Below are positions 9,181-18,201 of a stretch of 64,000 nt of DNA, piece after piece. Location: assembly GCA_937773775.1 (NCBI GenBank), contig CALJVL010000001.1, forward strand, positions 124,001 to 188,000, given 5' to 3'. Position numbers and translations under genes: made by a program. Each line of letters starts with the position of its first letter. Position 1 is the stretch's first letter. The notes below the pieces were generated by a model. That model was not told where the DNA came from and made no database searches. It saw nothing but the letters and a program-made list of their open reading frames with translations. The stretch comes from an uncultured Flavobacterium sp. Its GTDB lineage: Bacteria > Bacteroidota > Bacteroidia > Flavobacteriales > Flavobacteriaceae.

Positions 9181-10346
9181 ATGAAAAAAATAGGAATTAT
9201 TCCGCTTCGTAAAGATTCCAAAGGAATCCCTGGCAAAAACAAAAAGAAAATTTTGGGTCGCCCGTTGTTTTCTTGGGTGCTGACTGAAGCTATTTTCTCT
9301 GATTTGGATTTCGTCTATGTTTTTACGGATGATTTAGAAATTATTGAATTTGTGCAACGCGAATACCATTGGACAAACAAAGTAAAAAACACTGTTGCGC
9401 AACAACGAAAATGCGAATGATAGTGCTTCAACCGAAAGTGCCATGTTAGAGTTCAGCGAGAAAATTAATCCTGACTATGATATATTGTGTTTGCTTCAGG
9501 CAACCTCACCATTAACCTTGGCGAAAGATATTAACAATGGGTTGAATAAAATAGCACAAGAATCATTTGAATCCGCACTAAGTGTTGTGAAAACACATCG
9601 CTTTACTTGGAATGCAGATGGTACGCCCACAGAATTACGATGTATTCAACAGGCCCAGACGACAGGATTTTGAAGGTTTGTTGATGGAGAACGGAGCAGT
9701 ATACTGCACCAATAAAGATGCTTTTTTAAAATCAAATAACAGAGTGAGTGGAAACATTGGATTAATCGAAATGCCCGAAGAAACATTGATGGAGATAGAC
9801 AGTGTATCCGATTGGGAGATCGTAGAGAATATTTTGATTACACGTCAAAAAAAGATGAAAACTAACCAGAGAATCCAATATTTGGTGCTGGATGTCGATG
9901 GTGTTTTTTACCGATGGAAGTATTTAATTATAATGAAGAGGGTGAGTTTGCCAAAAGATTTGATATGCGTGATGGCATGGGCTTGGAAATACTAAGGCAA
10001 AATAATGTGGAAGTCATCGTGCTGACTTCAGAAAACTCTAAATTGGTGGCCGAGCGAATGAAAAAACTGCAGATACAAGATGCTTTTTTAGGGGTAAAAG
10101 ATAAATATTCTTTTTTAAAAACAATTTCTTGCCACTAAAAACTGTAGTTTTGATGCTGTAGCTTATGTGGGCGATGATGTGAATGATTTAGCGAACATCT
10201 GCAGTGTTGGCTGGTCTTTTGCCCCGGGAAATGCGATGAATGCGGTGAAAGCAAATGTCGATATCGTCTTGACTCACGATTCTGGAAATGGGGCTATTCG
10301 AGAAGTTTGCGAAATCATAATGAAGTACAATAAAAGATATGAATGA
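9181..10346 (+). pseudogene. neuA: CMP-nonulosonate (sialic-acid-type) cytidylyltransferase fused to a HAD domain, five frameshifts
   Basis: The N-terminal part activates a nonulosonic acid with CTP: IGIIPLRKDSKGIPGKN (nucleotide loop), LLQATSPLT, RPRRQDFEG and ENGAVY are diagnostic of the acylneuraminate cytidylyltransferase family. The frame runs on into a HAD phosphatase-like domain of KdsC type (LVLDVDGVF, then RDGMGLEIL, LTSENS and YVGDDVNDL). Frame is lost at A6 9384-9389, CCC 9626-9628, T6 9904-9909, AA 9918-9919 and A5 10127-10131. Removing one base at each restores about 386 aa. The two-domain order matches vertebrate CMAS. The stop overlaps the start of neuB by 8 bp. Confidence 0.82.
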
Positions 10347-11217
10347 TTATAAAAAACCTTTTGTTATCGCTGAAATAGGCCTGTAACCATAAAGGAGATA
10401 TTGAAAATTGCCAAAGAATTAATCAAGATCGCCAAGATTTTTTGTAATGTCGATGCCGTGAAATTTCAAAAACGAAATAATAAAGAATTATTGACAGAGG
10501 AACAATACAATGCTCCTCATCCCAATAGGTCTAATTCATACGGAGATACTTATGGAGAACATCGGGAATTCTTAGAGTTTGATGTCAACCAACACAAAGA
10601 ATTATATAACTATTGTGAGGAAATTGGAATTGTTTATTCCACTTCGGTTTGGGATTCCACTTCGGCTAAAGAAATAGCCTCTTTAAACCCAGAGTTTATT
10701 AAAATCCCATCCGCATGCAATAATAATTATGAAATGCTAGGCTGGTTGTGTGATAATTACAAAGGTGAAATCCATATTTCAACGGGAATGACTACCAAGA
10801 ATGAAACAGAAACGCTAGTTAATTATTTCATCGAAAAAGAAAGAAATAAGGATTTAGTGCTCTACAATTGTACATCCGGTTACCCCGTTCCTTTTGAAGA
10901 CGTTTGTCTTCTAGATATTAATTTACTAAAAGAAAAATATGGGGATAAAGTAAAACTGATTGGTTTTTCGGGACATCACCTAGGAATAGCAGTTGATATT
11001 GCAGCTTACACTTTGGGTGCTAATATCATTGAAAGGCATTATACAATTGATAGAACGTGGAAAGGAACAGATCATGCGGCCTCTTTGGAACCTATGGGTT
11101 TGAGAAAACTTTCGCGCGATTTGAATGCGGTTCATAGTGCTTTAAGCTTCAAAAAAAACAGATATATTGCCTATAGAACAAGTACAACGCGATAAATTAA
11201 AAAATAAAAAAGCATAA
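10339..11217 (+). pseudogene. neuB: NeuB-family nonulosonic acid synthase, three frameshifts
   Basis: It condenses PEP with a hexosamine or hexose to form a nine-carbon sugar acid. The start MNDYKKPFVIAEIG is followed by breaks at CC 10380-10381 and AAAA 10404-10407; one base removed from each gives GCNHKGDIEIAKELI. Later come DAVKFQKR, HISTGMTTKNE, YNCTSGYP, GFSGHHLGIA and ERHYTIDRTWKGTDHAASLEP. A third break at A8 11151-11158 hides the true end (ILPIEQVQRDKL, stop 11217). The repaired protein is about 291 aa, so it lacks the C-terminal SAF domain of many NeuB proteins. The WKGTDHAASLEP style resembles animal NANS 9-phosphate synthases. Confidence 0.82.
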
Positions 11218-11220
11218 TAA

Positions 11221-12039
11221 TTGAGGCTATTTTCAAATACAATCAGACTTTTTTGGTGGAATGAAAAAATAATCCAAGGTAAATCCAGAGAAAACTATGG
11301 TGATCTTTTGGGGAAATACTTAGTTGGTAAAATTTCAGGGAAGAAAGTTGTTTTTGCATGGCCAAGTAAATTCTCAATTAATGATTTCTTTGCACCCATA
11401 TATGTTACTGTGGGCAGCATCTTAACCAATGTCAATTACAAATGTATTGTTTGGGGGAGTGGTATTATTAGCCAACAAGCCACAATTAAGAAAGCGAAAT
11501 TTCTGTCTGTCCGAGGTCCTCAAACGCGTAAATTCCTCATAAATTTAGGCTATAAGGTTCCTGAAATATATGGTGACCCCGCACTTTTATTACCCAGATA
11601 CTTTAACCCGGTCATTGAAAAAAAATACCGCTATGGGATTATTCCCCATTACAACGATTTGAAAACGGTAAAAGAGTGGTACAAGGACAAGGCTGATATG
11701 GTGTTAATTGATATGATGACAGAAGATATCGAATCAAAAACTATGGAGTTCTTGCAATGCGAAAAAATTATATCTTCTTCATTACACGGAATTATCATTG
11801 CGCATGCTTATGGAATTCCGGCAGTATGGCAAAAATTTTCGGATAAAGTTTTTGGTGATGACATCAAGTATCAGGATTATATGGAGTCAGTGCAACTGGA
11901 TTTTTACCGCCCCAAGATTAAAGAAAGCAAATTTACCGAAGAAGAATTGAAGGAGTTATTTGAAAACTTAGCTAGCTTACCCAAAGAGCAGGACTTAGAA
12001 GATTTACGAAATGGTCTAATGAAAGTATGTCCTTTTTAA
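11221..12039 (+). CDS. Polysaccharide pyruvyl transferase family protein
   Basis: A 272-aa protein of the CsaB/WcaK-type fold. NYGDLLGKYL near the N-terminus, VWGSGII, FLSVRGPQTRKFL, YGDPALLLP, then IISSSLHGIIIAHAYGIP near residue 195 match the family's conserved run. Such enzymes add pyruvate ketals to sugars of surface polymers, though some members act as glycosyltransferases. The only good start is TTG at 11221, three bases after the repaired neuB stop. Intact, unlike the three genes before it. Confidence 0.78.
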   Translation: MRLFSNTIRLFWWNEKIIQGKSRENYGDLLGKYLVGKISGKKVVFAWPSKFSINDFFAPIYVTVGSILTNVNYKCIVWGSGIISQQATIKKAKFLSVRGPQTRKFLINLGYKVPEIYGDPALLLPRYFNPVIEKKYRYGIIPHYNDLKTVKEWYKDKADMVLIDMMTEDIESKTMEFLQCEKIISSSLHGIIIAHAYGIPAVWQKFSDKVFGDDIKYQDYMESVQLDFYRPKIKESKFTEEELKELFENLASLPKEQDLEDLRNGLMKVCPF

Positions 12040-12053
12040 AACGAATTAAAAAT

Positions 12054-13451
12054 ATGAAGAAAAAAGTTTTTGTTTTTTTACCAGATGGAGTGGGATTGCG
12101 CAATTTTGCTTTTACCCAATTCAAGGAAATCGGTGAAAAAAAAGGATACGAAATAGTGTACTGGAATAACACAGTGTTTTCATTAAAAGAAGAACTGAAT
12201 TTTGATGAAGTGAAAATAGAAAATCGTAAAATTCATAAATTAACTTCCGTATTCACAAGAGCCAGAAAAAGAATAGAGCTTAATATTTTTGATAAAAAAT
12301 TCAAGGAAACAGTTTATAACACTTATAATTTTCCACAATCGTACCGAGGTTCCACTAATGCCTTCAAGAGTATTTTAGTAGATTTGTTGGTGTTTTTTGG
12401 GTCGAATGAAAAGGGCTTGTTATTTGTTAGAAATCAAATTAAAAAACTCGAAAGAAAGAATTCTAAATACGAGTATTGCAAAGCACAATTAAAAGAGCAT
12501 CAGCCTGATTTTATTTTTTGTAGCAATCAAAGACCTTCTCAAGCCATTGCGCCACTTTTGGCAGCGCAAGATTTAGGAATTCCCACGACAACTTTTATAT
12601 TTTCTTGGGATAATTTACCTAAAGCAACAACATTAGTCGAGACCGATTATTATATGGTATGGAGTGAACACATGAAACGGGAAGTAGTAATGTATTGTCC
12701 GTATGTAAATCCTGAAAAAGTCCTGGTTACGGGTACACCTCAGTTCGAAAGCCATTTTGACGTAAGTTTATTAAAAAGCAGAACTGCATTTTTTGAAGAA
12801 AACAATTTGGATTTGCACAAACGTTATATCTGTTATTCTGGAGACGATATTGTGACTTCTCCATTAGACCAATATTATGTGGAGGATTTGGCGAAATCGG
12901 TAATTCAATTAAATAAAATAGGCTATGATCTGGGGATAATATACAGAAAATGTCCAGTTGACTTTACTAGTAGATATGAAGCTATCCTCGAAAAATACAA
13001 GGAGGTTATTGTAGCAATTGATCCTATTTGGAGGCCTATTGGCACCGATTGGAATGAGATTATGCCAACCAAAGAAGATTTTATAATGCAAGCCAATGTT
13101 TGTGAGCATACCGAATTTGTTGCGAATGTAGCTTCTTCGATGGTATTTGATTTTGTAGCACACGGTAAATCCTGTTTGTTCTTCGATTACGAGCAACCTC
13201 AACTCAAAAAAGGGATCAGGGATATTGGTCAGAATTATAGATACATTCATTTTCGATCAATGCCCGCAAAAAGTGCTGCTTTGTGGTCTTTTGATAAAAA
13301 CAGCTTAACAGGAACAATAAAAACAATTCTAGATGGAGATGTTTCGAGTGTTGCAGAGGGTCAGCAATGGTTTCGGGTAATTGTCGGTAATAACCCTACT
13401 GAAGCTTCCAATGAAATTTGGAATGGAATAGATAAAATAATTGGAGAATGA
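12054..13451 (+). CDS. Putative GT-B type glycosyl/glycerophosphate transferase-like protein
   Basis: About 465 aa, no clear signal peptide. It has a GT-B-like layout: an N-terminal VFVFLPDGVGLRNFAF segment, a central PDFIFCSNQRPSQAI and FIFSWDNLPKATTL, and YYMVWSEHMKREV with VLVTGTPQFESHFD at the linker, as in UDP-GlcNAc 2-epimerase/CDP-glycerol transferase-like proteins. ANVCEHTEFVANVASSMVFDFVAHGK near residue 375 looks like the C-terminal donor-binding part. The ORF could start at ATG 12027 (13-bp overlap with the previous gene) or at 12054 (MKKKVFVFLP), which suits the fold better. Exact activity unknown. Confidence 0.6.
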   Translation: MKKKVFVFLPDGVGLRNFAFTQFKEIGEKKGYEIVYWNNTVFSLKEELNFDEVKIENRKIHKLTSVFTRARKRIELNIFDKKFKETVYNTYNFPQSYRGSTNAFKSILVDLLVFFGSNEKGLLFVRNQIKKLERKNSKYEYCKAQLKEHQPDFIFCSNQRPSQAIAPLLAAQDLGIPTTTFIFSWDNLPKATTLVETDYYMVWSEHMKREVVMYCPYVNPEKVLVTGTPQFESHFDVSLLKSRTAFFEENNLDLHKRYICYSGDDIVTSPLDQYYVEDLAKSVIQLNKIGYDLGIIYRKCPVDFTSRYEAILEKYKEVIVAIDPIWRPIGTDWNEIMPTKEDFIMQANVCEHTEFVANVASSMVFDFVAHGKSCLFFDYEQPQLKKGIRDIGQNYRYIHFRSMPAKSAALWSFDKNSLTGTIKTILDGDVSSVAEGQQWFRVIVGNNPTEASNEIWNGIDKIIGE

Positions 13452-14593
13452 AAATAGCTTTCCTAACACCTGAATATCCTCACAAAAAGATCAGTCATGC
13501 CGCGGGTATTGGCACCAGTATCAAAAACTTGGCAGTGACTTTGGTTAAAAATGGTTGTGGGGTAACAGTAATTGTATACGGCCAAAAGGAATCTACTGTT
13601 TTTGAGGATGAAGGAGTAACAATTCATCTCATTGAAGATAGAAAGTATCATTTTGCCAAATGGTTTTGGTACAGAAAGCACATTCAAAATTATTGTAATA
13701 AAATAGTTAAGGAACAGAATATTGATATTCTGGAAGCACCAGATTGGACAGGGATTACAGCTTTTATGAACTTCAAAGTTCCTTTAGTGATTCGTTTTCA
13801 CGGTAGCGACACGTATTTTTGTCATCTCGAAAATCGTCACCAAAAATGGAAGAATTTTTGGTTTGAGAAATTGGCTATTCAAGGTGCTCAGGCCTTTATT
13901 GCTCCAACAACTTTTGCAGGAGCGGTTTCCCAAAAGCTTTTTGGCATAAAAAACAAAACTATAAAAACCATCCACTATGGAGTGGAACTGGATAAATTCG
14001 AAAATCTTAACCCTGAGATTTATGAAAAAGGATTGATTTTATATATTGGAACCATTATCCGCAAAAAAGGAGTTTTTGAATTGCCCGAAATTTTTAATCT
14101 AGTTCGGCAGCAACATCCCGAAGCGAGATTAGTGTTAATTGGCGGCGATTCGGCTGATATTGCAACACAGTCTCCATCTACTTGGCAGTTACTGCGGCAA
14201 GAATTTCAAGATCAAGATTTGAAAAAAGTAACGTATTTGGGTACAATCCCATACAAAGACGTACAAGATTACATAAAAAAGGCAAATATTTGTGTTTTTC
14301 CTAGCTTTGCAGAAACGCTTGGAATGGTGACGATCGAATCGATGGCAATGCAAAAACCGGTAGTAAATAGTAATATAGGTTGGGCAAAAGAATTAATGAT
14401 AGATGGGGAAAGCGGTTACTTGGTTCATCCTAAAAATCATGTTGAATACGCTGCTAAAATCAATTATATTCTAGATGATAATCAGTTGGCGAAACAACTG
14501 GGAGTAAACGCACGTAAACGTGTGTGGTCTATTTTTGATATTGAAAAGATTGCTGTTGAAAATATTCGTTTTTATAAATCATTAATAGAATAA
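13448..14593 (+). CDS. GT4 family glycosyltransferase
   Basis: A 381-aa GT-B enzyme. The N-terminal half opens with MKIAFLTPEYPHKKISHAAGIGTS, the acceptor-side glycine loop. The C-terminal half has LYIGTIIRKKGVFELPEIF, VFPSFAETLGMVTIESMAMQKPVV (E-x7-E donor site) and GESGYLVHPKN. Its ATG overlaps the previous stop (ATGA). It is expected to transfer a sugar from a nucleotide donor to the lipid-linked chain with retention of configuration. Confidence 0.9.
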   Translation: MKIAFLTPEYPHKKISHAAGIGTSIKNLAVTLVKNGCGVTVIVYGQKESTVFEDEGVTIHLIEDRKYHFAKWFWYRKHIQNYCNKIVKEQNIDILEAPDWTGITAFMNFKVPLVIRFHGSDTYFCHLENRHQKWKNFWFEKLAIQGAQAFIAPTTFAGAVSQKLFGIKNKTIKTIHYGVELDKFENLNPEIYEKGLILYIGTIIRKKGVFELPEIFNLVRQQHPEARLVLIGGDSADIATQSPSTWQLLRQEFQDQDLKKVTYLGTIPYKDVQDYIKKANICVFPSFAETLGMVTIESMAMQKPVVNSNIGWAKELMIDGESGYLVHPKNHVEYAAKINYILDDNQLAKQLGVNARKRVWSIFDIEKIAVENIRFYKSLIE

Positions 14594-14596
14594 GTT

Positions 14597-16141
14597 TTGA
14601 TAGTAGTATATCATACAAATAATCAGATTTCTAAAGTGGTGTCAGACGGGGAAAACTTTTTATCTTTTGATGGCAAGGGTATGATTTCTGAAGAATTATA
14701 TAAATTAGCGGTACGGTTTCCAGAATCGAAAATAGTTTGGTGTGAGGAAACTTGTCGACAATACCTTAATTTAAAAGATATTGACTTTATTTTTCATCAT
14801 AACAAAATGATGCTTTCTTATAGTCCTGAGGAAAAGTTTTTTTTGGGTGGAACAATTGGTTATGTAGATCAATCTCCATTTATCAATACAAACAAAAAAG
14901 TTTCCTACCCAACCTGGCAAATGAGCAGTTTGGTAGGAGTGATGCATGCTTCTTTGTTAATCGAATTAAAAGACAAGATAAAATGGGATACGAATTTTGC
15001 TTACTACTTGAATTCAGTAGCCAAAGTCTGTATGCCATTAGGTTTATTATGTTATTCGGAACCAAAATTAGTGCAAGGTTTTAATAGTATTGACATTGTT
15101 ACTGCTGCTAGAATTAATGTTGTTTTCAAATTTGTAAAACAACATTACAAAACAAGGTGGCTGTTTTTATTACTCCTAAATCTAGTGGTTTACGAGAAAA
15201 AGTTTCCTTTAGGGGCTTTTTTGGTAGCGTTTTTTTTTAAGAACAGGAATAAAAACACAATCAATCTGGACACTATTGTTGTTCATTCTTCCTTGAAAGT
15301 GGTTGACAAAGCTACTATAGATGTTATTATCCCAACTATTGGAAGAAAAAAATACTTGTATGCGGTGTTGTGTGATTTGCGGAGTCAAACTCATTTGCCG
15401 AAAAATGTAATTATAGTGGAGCAAAATCCAGCACTAGATAGTTTCTCAGAACTGGATTATATAACTAATGAAATTTGGCCCTTTACCATCAAGCATACTT
15501 TTACGCATAGATCTGGTGTTTGTAATGCGCGGAACATTGCATTAAGCAAGGTGGAAAGCGAATGGGTTTTTTTAAATGACGATGACAATAGGTTTAAAAT
15601 TGATTTAATAGAAAAAGTATTGCTAAACATTTCCACTTATGGTAGTTCGGTTTTAACAACTTCTTATTTGCAATTAAATGAAAAACAAGAGTATAAGCAA
15701 ATTAGCCAGTCCGGTATATTTGGGTCAGGGAATAGCTTTTTGAGGGCCGATCTTCTTAGAAAAGTGTCGTTTAATGAAAGTTTCGAATTTGGATACGGAG
15801 AAGATACTGATTTCGGATTGCAATTACGAAACTGTGGCGCTGACGTCATTTATTTTCCTGAAATACATATTTTGCACCTTAAAGCACCTATGGGTGGCTT
15901 TAGGATAAAGCCAGTTTTGAAGTGGCAAAACGATATTATTCAGCCTAGGCCATCACCAACGATTATGCTGTATAAGAAGATATATGAAACAAAAGAGCAA
16001 ATTTTGGGTTATAAAGTAGTACTGTTTATCAAGTTATTTAAAAGTAAGGGATGGAAAAATCCAATGCAGTTTGTATCTTTATTCCAAAAGCAATGGGAAG
16101 TTAGTTTATACTGGGCTAATAAATTGGTTAAAAATGATTAA
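14597..16141 (+). CDS. Two-domain protein: unknown N-terminal half plus GT2 glycosyltransferase
   Basis: A 514-aa protein starting at TTG, 3 bp after the previous stop. Residues about 1-235 form a domain I cannot assign with confidence; it has Trp/Cys/Glu-rich VWCEETC, GGTIGYVDQSPF and a hydrophobic LFLLLLNLVVY segment, and might be a divergent sugar-transferase half. From about residue 247 it is a standard GT2 domain: IDVIIPTIGRKKYL, SGVCNARNIAL, VFLNDDDNRF and FEFGYGEDTDFGLQL. The last 8 bp overlap the next gene (ATGATTAA). Confidence 0.78.
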   Translation: MIVVYHTNNQISKVVSDGENFLSFDGKGMISEELYKLAVRFPESKIVWCEETCRQYLNLKDIDFIFHHNKMMLSYSPEEKFFLGGTIGYVDQSPFINTNKKVSYPTWQMSSLVGVMHASLLIELKDKIKWDTNFAYYLNSVAKVCMPLGLLCYSEPKLVQGFNSIDIVTAARINVVFKFVKQHYKTRWLFLLLLNLVVYEKKFPLGAFLVAFFFKNRNKNTINLDTIVVHSSLKVVDKATIDVIIPTIGRKKYLYAVLCDLRSQTHLPKNVIIVEQNPALDSFSELDYITNEIWPFTIKHTFTHRSGVCNARNIALSKVESEWVFLNDDDNRFKIDLIEKVLLNISTYGSSVLTTSYLQLNEKQEYKQISQSGIFGSGNSFLRADLLRKVSFNESFEFGYGEDTDFGLQLRNCGADVIYFPEIHILHLKAPMGGFRIKPVLKWQNDIIQPRPSPTIMLYKKIYETKEQILGYKVVLFIKLFKSKGWKNPMQFVSLFQKQWEVSLYWANKLVKND

Positions 16142-17156
16142 AATATACACCGATACAACTATGATAACGTCTCAATACAGGAAAATAATCTTTCCTTTAT
16201 TGTTCGATTTGTGTTATATCAATACTATAAGTTTATTGAAATTATACAAAATTGTTGAGAGTGTCAATGAGGCGGACATTGTTATTGTGCCAGTTGATAT
16301 TGCTTTTTTTTTAAAAAATGGGCGAAGACAAGTGCTTTATAATATTATAGTTAAGGGCAATGATGCTAAAAAACCAGTTTGGCTATACTCTGCTGGAGAT
16401 TTTGGTATTAGCTTAAGGGCAGATGTTTATACGTTTCGGTTAAGTGGTTTTCATAACAAGTTAAATGAGGAAACATTTATTTTACCCTCTTTTATAATTG
16501 ATCCATTGAGTATATTAAAAAAAGAATTTAAACCTATTCCCAAAGCTATACTTCCCAGCATTGGCTTTGTAGGCCATGCCGATAGCTCGGCGATCAAATG
16601 GCTCAAAGAAATTTTAGTCTTTCTATATCATAATGTAAAACGAATAAGTAAACGCACTTTTGTAGATTATCAGTCCTTTTATCCTTCAAGTATAAAACGC
16701 TATCATTTTTTGATGATTTTGAAGAAAAATAATCAAATTAAAACCGAATTTATTTTTAGAAAAAAATATCGTGCCGGTGTCAAAACTGAAGAAGAAAAAG
16801 TAAAAACAAGCATTGATTTTTTTGAAAACATATATGATAATCCTTATGTTTTTTGTGTAAGAGGAGCTGGAAATTTTTCGGTTCGATTCTATGAAACATT
16901 AGCAATGGGTCGCATACCGGTGGTGATTGATACCGGTTTTCGGTTACCTTTGGATAAAATTATTAACTGGAAAAAACACTGTATTATAGCTACAGAAAGT
17001 GATTTTGTGGATAAGTTAATTGATTTTCATTCAACTATAGATGAAAATGATTTTATACAAATACAAGTTAATAATCGAAAATTGTGGTTAGATTATTTAA
17101 CTTGTGACAGATATTTTAGTCATATTTATACGGATTTTAAAGATGAAGTAAAATGA
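16134..17156 (+). CDS. Exostosin-like (GT47-type) glycosyltransferase
   Basis: About 340 aa from ATG 16134, which overlaps the previous stop as ATGATTAA; the longer ORF-track start (16071) would lie deep in the neighbour. Near the C-terminus, YVFCVRGAGNFSVRFYETLAMGRIPVVID with a following LPLDKIINW matches the conserved block of exostosin-family proteins (R-G-x-G-x(2)-S-x-R-x(2)-E-x(2)-G-x-I-P-V). No signal peptide or anchor, so a cytosolic enzyme. Donor unknown. The following gene overlaps it by ATGA. Confidence 0.72.
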   Translation: MIKIYTDTTMITSQYRKIIFPLLFDLCYINTISLLKLYKIVESVNEADIVIVPVDIAFFLKNGRRQVLYNIIVKGNDAKKPVWLYSAGDFGISLRADVYTFRLSGFHNKLNEETFILPSFIIDPLSILKKEFKPIPKAILPSIGFVGHADSSAIKWLKEILVFLYHNVKRISKRTFVDYQSFYPSSIKRYHFLMILKKNNQIKTEFIFRKKYRAGVKTEEEKVKTSIDFFENIYDNPYVFCVRGAGNFSVRFYETLAMGRIPVVIDTGFRLPLDKIINWKKHCIIATESDFVDKLIDFHSTIDENDFIQIQVNNRKLWLDYLTCDRYFSHIYTDFKDEVK

Positions 17157-18154
17157 AATTCTCTCTGATAATTTGTACCTGTATGCGTCCCAAACCTTTA
17201 CTGCAATTATTGCAATCTGTTCAGAGACAATCTTTATTTCCTGATGAAATCTTAATTATTGACGGTTCTAGAGACAAAGAAACCGAGACTATTATTTCCG
17301 AAAATCAGTTTAGGAATGTACAGTACTTCTTCGTTCCTGAGAACTTTAGAGGTTTGACCAGGCAGAGAAATTTCGGATTAGATATAGTGGCCGATACGAG
17401 TACTGTTGTAGCATTTTTGGATGATGACACTGAATTGACGCCAAATTATTTCGAAGAATTAATCAAGACGTTTGCGGATAATCAAGAAATCTCCGGTGTT
17501 GGAGGGGTTGCGATCAATGAGAATGGCTGGAGCTTGTCAGACCCAAATAAAAAACATGATCCTTATCGCTATTTTCAGTTTGAAGGATATGTGTACAAGG
17601 AAGGGCAGCGCAATGTAATGCGCAATTATCTGGGATTGCAATCCAATCTTGGACCGGGAAGAATGCCGGATTATTCGCATGGAAAAACCTGTGGATTTCC
17701 TTTAAATGGGAAAACCTACGAAGTCGATTTGCTGGTAGGTATGTCATTTGCTTTTCGAAAAAAAGTGTTCGACTCCATTCGTTTTTCAACTTTTTTTGAA
17801 GGCTATGGTCTATATGAAGATGCTGATTTTAGTTTACGAGCCTTAGAGTATGGAAAAAATGTAATTAATACTAAAGTACAATTATGCCATTATCATCATC
17901 CATCCGGTAGACCCAATCAATATCAATATGGAAAAATGGTAGTCAGAAATGGATGGTATGTTTGGAGAACTAAAAACCCCCAGCCTAATTTTAAAGACCA
18001 ATTGAAATGGCATTCCATAACGATGATGTTGGCATTGATTCGATTTTCCAATACATTTACTACTGCTAAAAAAACGGAGGCGTTCACAGAAGCTTTGGGC
18101 AGAACGGTTGGCTGGTGGAGTTTATTAATTCACAAACTACAAACGAATATTTAA
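17153..18154 (+). CDS. GT2 glycosyltransferase
   Basis: A 333-aa GT-A enzyme: FSLIICTCMRPKPL, ILIIDGSRDKET, GLTRQRNFGLDI and VAFLDDDTEL (metal site), then FEGYGLYEDADFSLRA in the catalytic position. A long insert (about residues 120-190) with many Gly, Asn and Tyr separates the two halves. It overlaps the preceding exostosin-like gene by four bases (ATGA). Specificity unknown. Confidence 0.85.
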   Translation: MKFSLIICTCMRPKPLLQLLQSVQRQSLFPDEILIIDGSRDKETETIISENQFRNVQYFFVPENFRGLTRQRNFGLDIVADTSTVVAFLDDDTELTPNYFEELIKTFADNQEISGVGGVAINENGWSLSDPNKKHDPYRYFQFEGYVYKEGQRNVMRNYLGLQSNLGPGRMPDYSHGKTCGFPLNGKTYEVDLLVGMSFAFRKKVFDSIRFSTFFEGYGLYEDADFSLRALEYGKNVINTKVQLCHYHHPSGRPNQYQYGKMVVRNGWYVWRTKNPQPNFKDQLKWHSITMMLALIRFSNTFTTAKKTEAFTEALGRTVGWWSLLIHKLQTNI

Positions 18155-18201
18155 TTTATTGTAATGATTTGTGCGGATTATTACAATAGCATTTTTTTGA
18201 T

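Noticed and set aside
8647-10381. Programmed ribosomal frameshifting in the nonulosonate genes
   Set aside because: There are ten sites, some in very short runs (AA, CC, CCC), without slippery heptamers or downstream structures; repeated programmed shifts in one mRNA are not credible.
12054-13451. Assigning this gene as neuC (UDP-GlcNAc 2-epimerase)
   Set aside because: It is about 90 residues longer than NeuC and lacks the expected N-terminal and mid-domain epimerase motifs; only the general GT-B layout is shared.
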